NCBI GenBank assembly: GCA_045546255.1
Contig: JAZQCK010000020.1
Location: 1-60,327, forward strand
Length of the DNA stretch: 60,327 nucleotides
Direction of reading: 5' to 3'
Source of the DNA: RGIG5612 sp045546255
GTDB taxonomy: Bacteria > Bacillota > Clostridia > Lachnospirales > Lachnospiraceae
Shown here: positions 59,434-60,327 of the stretch, piece after piece
How positions within the stretch are numbered: position 1 is the first letter of the stretch
Layout of the letters: every line of letters starts with the position of its first letter
The notes under the pieces: model-generated
What the model was told of the DNA's origin: nothing
The model's input: the letters and a program-made list of their open reading frames with translations, nothing else
Database searches by the model: none
Position numbers and translations under genes: made by a program

Positions 59434-60327
59434 TTAGGACTGGTATCCGTCCGGGTTCTGGCTCTGCCATCTCCAGGTATCCTGGCACATGCGGTCAAGG
59501 TCAAACTCAGCACTCCAGCCAAGTTCCTCCTTTGCCAGAGATGCATCCGCATAACACATATCGATATCGCCTGCACGGCGGGGATCAATTACATATGGAA
59601 GCTCTTTGCCGCAGGCTTTGCTGAAGGCTGCAACAATATCCAGAACGCTGTAGCCATTTCCGGTTCCGAGGTTATAAGTCTTTAATCCTAATGCACCGGG
59701 CTTTCCATCCGCCTTGGCTTCTTCTGCTGCAATTTTTTCAATCGCTTTGATATGGCCTTTTGCCAGATCCACCACGTGGATATAATCACGCACGCCGGTG
59801 CCGTCCGGTGTGTTATAGTCATTTCCAAATACATGGACCTTTTCCAGCTTTCCGACTGCGACCTTCGCTACATAAGGAAGGAGGTTGTTCGGAATGCCTG
59901 CCGGATCCTCCCCAATCATACCGCTTTCATGAGCTCCGATCGGATTGAAATACCGAAGAAGGATGATATTCCAGGAATCATCAGAACGATAGATATCTTT
60001 CAGGATATTTTCGATCATCAGTTTGGTGCGTCCGTAAGGATTCGTTGCACTGGTCGGAAAATCTTCTCTGATCGGAACGCTGGCCGGATTTCCATAAACG
60101 GTTGCAGAAGATGAAAAAACGATATTCTTGCATCCTGTCTCTTTCATTATATGAAGAAGTGTTAGCGTTCCACCGATATTGTTGTCATAATACTTCATCG
60201 GAATCTCGACCGATTCTCCAACAGCTTTAAGACCGGCAAAGTGGATCACAGCATACGGTTTTTCTTTCAGGAACACTTCCCGCAGCCCATCTTCATCACG
60301 GATATCAACCTGATAGAAGCTTGCGGA
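59434..60327 (-). CDS. galE: UDP-glucose 4-epimerase, 5' end outside the window
   Basis: The frame is open to the window edge; the start codon lies beyond 60327, so about 35 to 45 N-terminal residues with the Rossmann motif are not visible. The 297 visible residues have VIHFAGLKAVGESV, FSSSATVYG (catalytic Ser/Thr), PYGRTKLMIE (YxxxK), the RYFNPIGAHESG substrate region and RAGDIDMCYAD at the end. It interconverts UDP-glucose and UDP-galactose for the Leloir pathway or for polysaccharide precursors. It has a terminator and is not part of the rpmG operon. Confidence 0.96.
   Translation of the reverse strand, partial: SASFYQVDIRDEDGLREVFLKEKPYAVIHFAGLKAVGESVEIPMKYYDNNIGGTLTLLHIMKETGCKNIVFSSSATVYGNPASVPIREDFPTSATNPYGRTKLMIENILKDIYRSDDSWNIILLRYFNPIGAHESGMIGEDPAGIPNNLLPYVAKVAVGKLEKVHVFGNDYNTPDGTGVRDYIHVVDLAKGHIKAIEKIAAEEAKADGKPGALGLKTYNLGTGNGYSVLDIVAAFSKACGKELPYVIDPRRAGDIDMCYADASLAKEELGWSAEFDLDRMCQDTWRWQSQNPDGYQS

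Overview
The window looks like chromosomal DNA of a Gram-positive Clostridia, most likely Lachnospiraceae. The signs are strong AGGAGG-type ribosome binding sites, sigma-A promoters, the order rpmG-secE-nusG-rplKA-rplJL-rpoBC, an FMN-riboswitch-controlled ECF riboflavin transporter, a lipoprotein signal, and Dlt-like envelope genes with no outer-membrane genes. Nearly all genes lie on the minus strand. I made this assignment by eye from the encoded proteins; no database was searched. I found no phage, transposon or CRISPR array.

Region 1 (1-30415, all minus) is one tightly packed cell-surface polysaccharide locus read from 30415 towards position 1, with many 4-base overlaps. It starts with an FkbH-type HAD protein and an acyl carrier protein. 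It continues with a large membrane protein, a second carrier protein, and two tandem MBOAT plus SGNH acyl-transfer pairs. Then come an FAD oxidoreductase, a glycosyltransferase, a MaoC/SDR/epimerase/TIM-barrel group, a third SGNH plus MBOAT pair, an AMP-forming ligase, a methyltransferase-like protein and an acyltransferase-3 protein. The far end holds polymer assembly genes: GT2 and GT4 glycosyltransferases, a WecB/FnlC-like epimerase, a DUF2304 protein, two GT-C-like membrane proteins and a Wzx-like flippase cut by the window edge. The content suggests a heteropolysaccharide made inside the cell and decorated outside with several acyl groups, at least one perhaps glyceryl.

Region 2 (30416-42772) is housekeeping and envelope: mscL with a zinc-ribbon tail; an operon of typA, a Sel1-repeat protein and a MATE exporter; tRNA-Val(GAC); a deoxyinosine glycosylase that may be translated leaderless; the FMN riboswitch with ribU; a GNAT protein with a lipoprotein; and two tandem membrane-anchored transglutaminase paralogues with arginine-rich cytoplasmic tails.

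Region 3 (42828-59433) is an asparagine synthase behind a double palindrome, then a fourth SGNH-MBOAT-carrier cassette lying only 11 bases after rpoC, then rpoC, rpoB, rplL, rplJ, rplA, rplK, nusG, secE and rpmG. As given, rpmG carries a one-base frameshift. The rplL-rpoB gap holds a terminator, a 186-base imperfect palindrome that looks like a minus-strand structured RNA, and a consensus rpoB promoter. A partial galE closes the window.

The most interesting theme is the multiplied Dlt-like machinery (four MBOATs, four SGNH partners, three carrier proteins, one ligase, one FkbH), which could be a carrier-protein-based system for placing unusual acyl groups on an exported polymer. The second is the structured element between rplL and rpoB.
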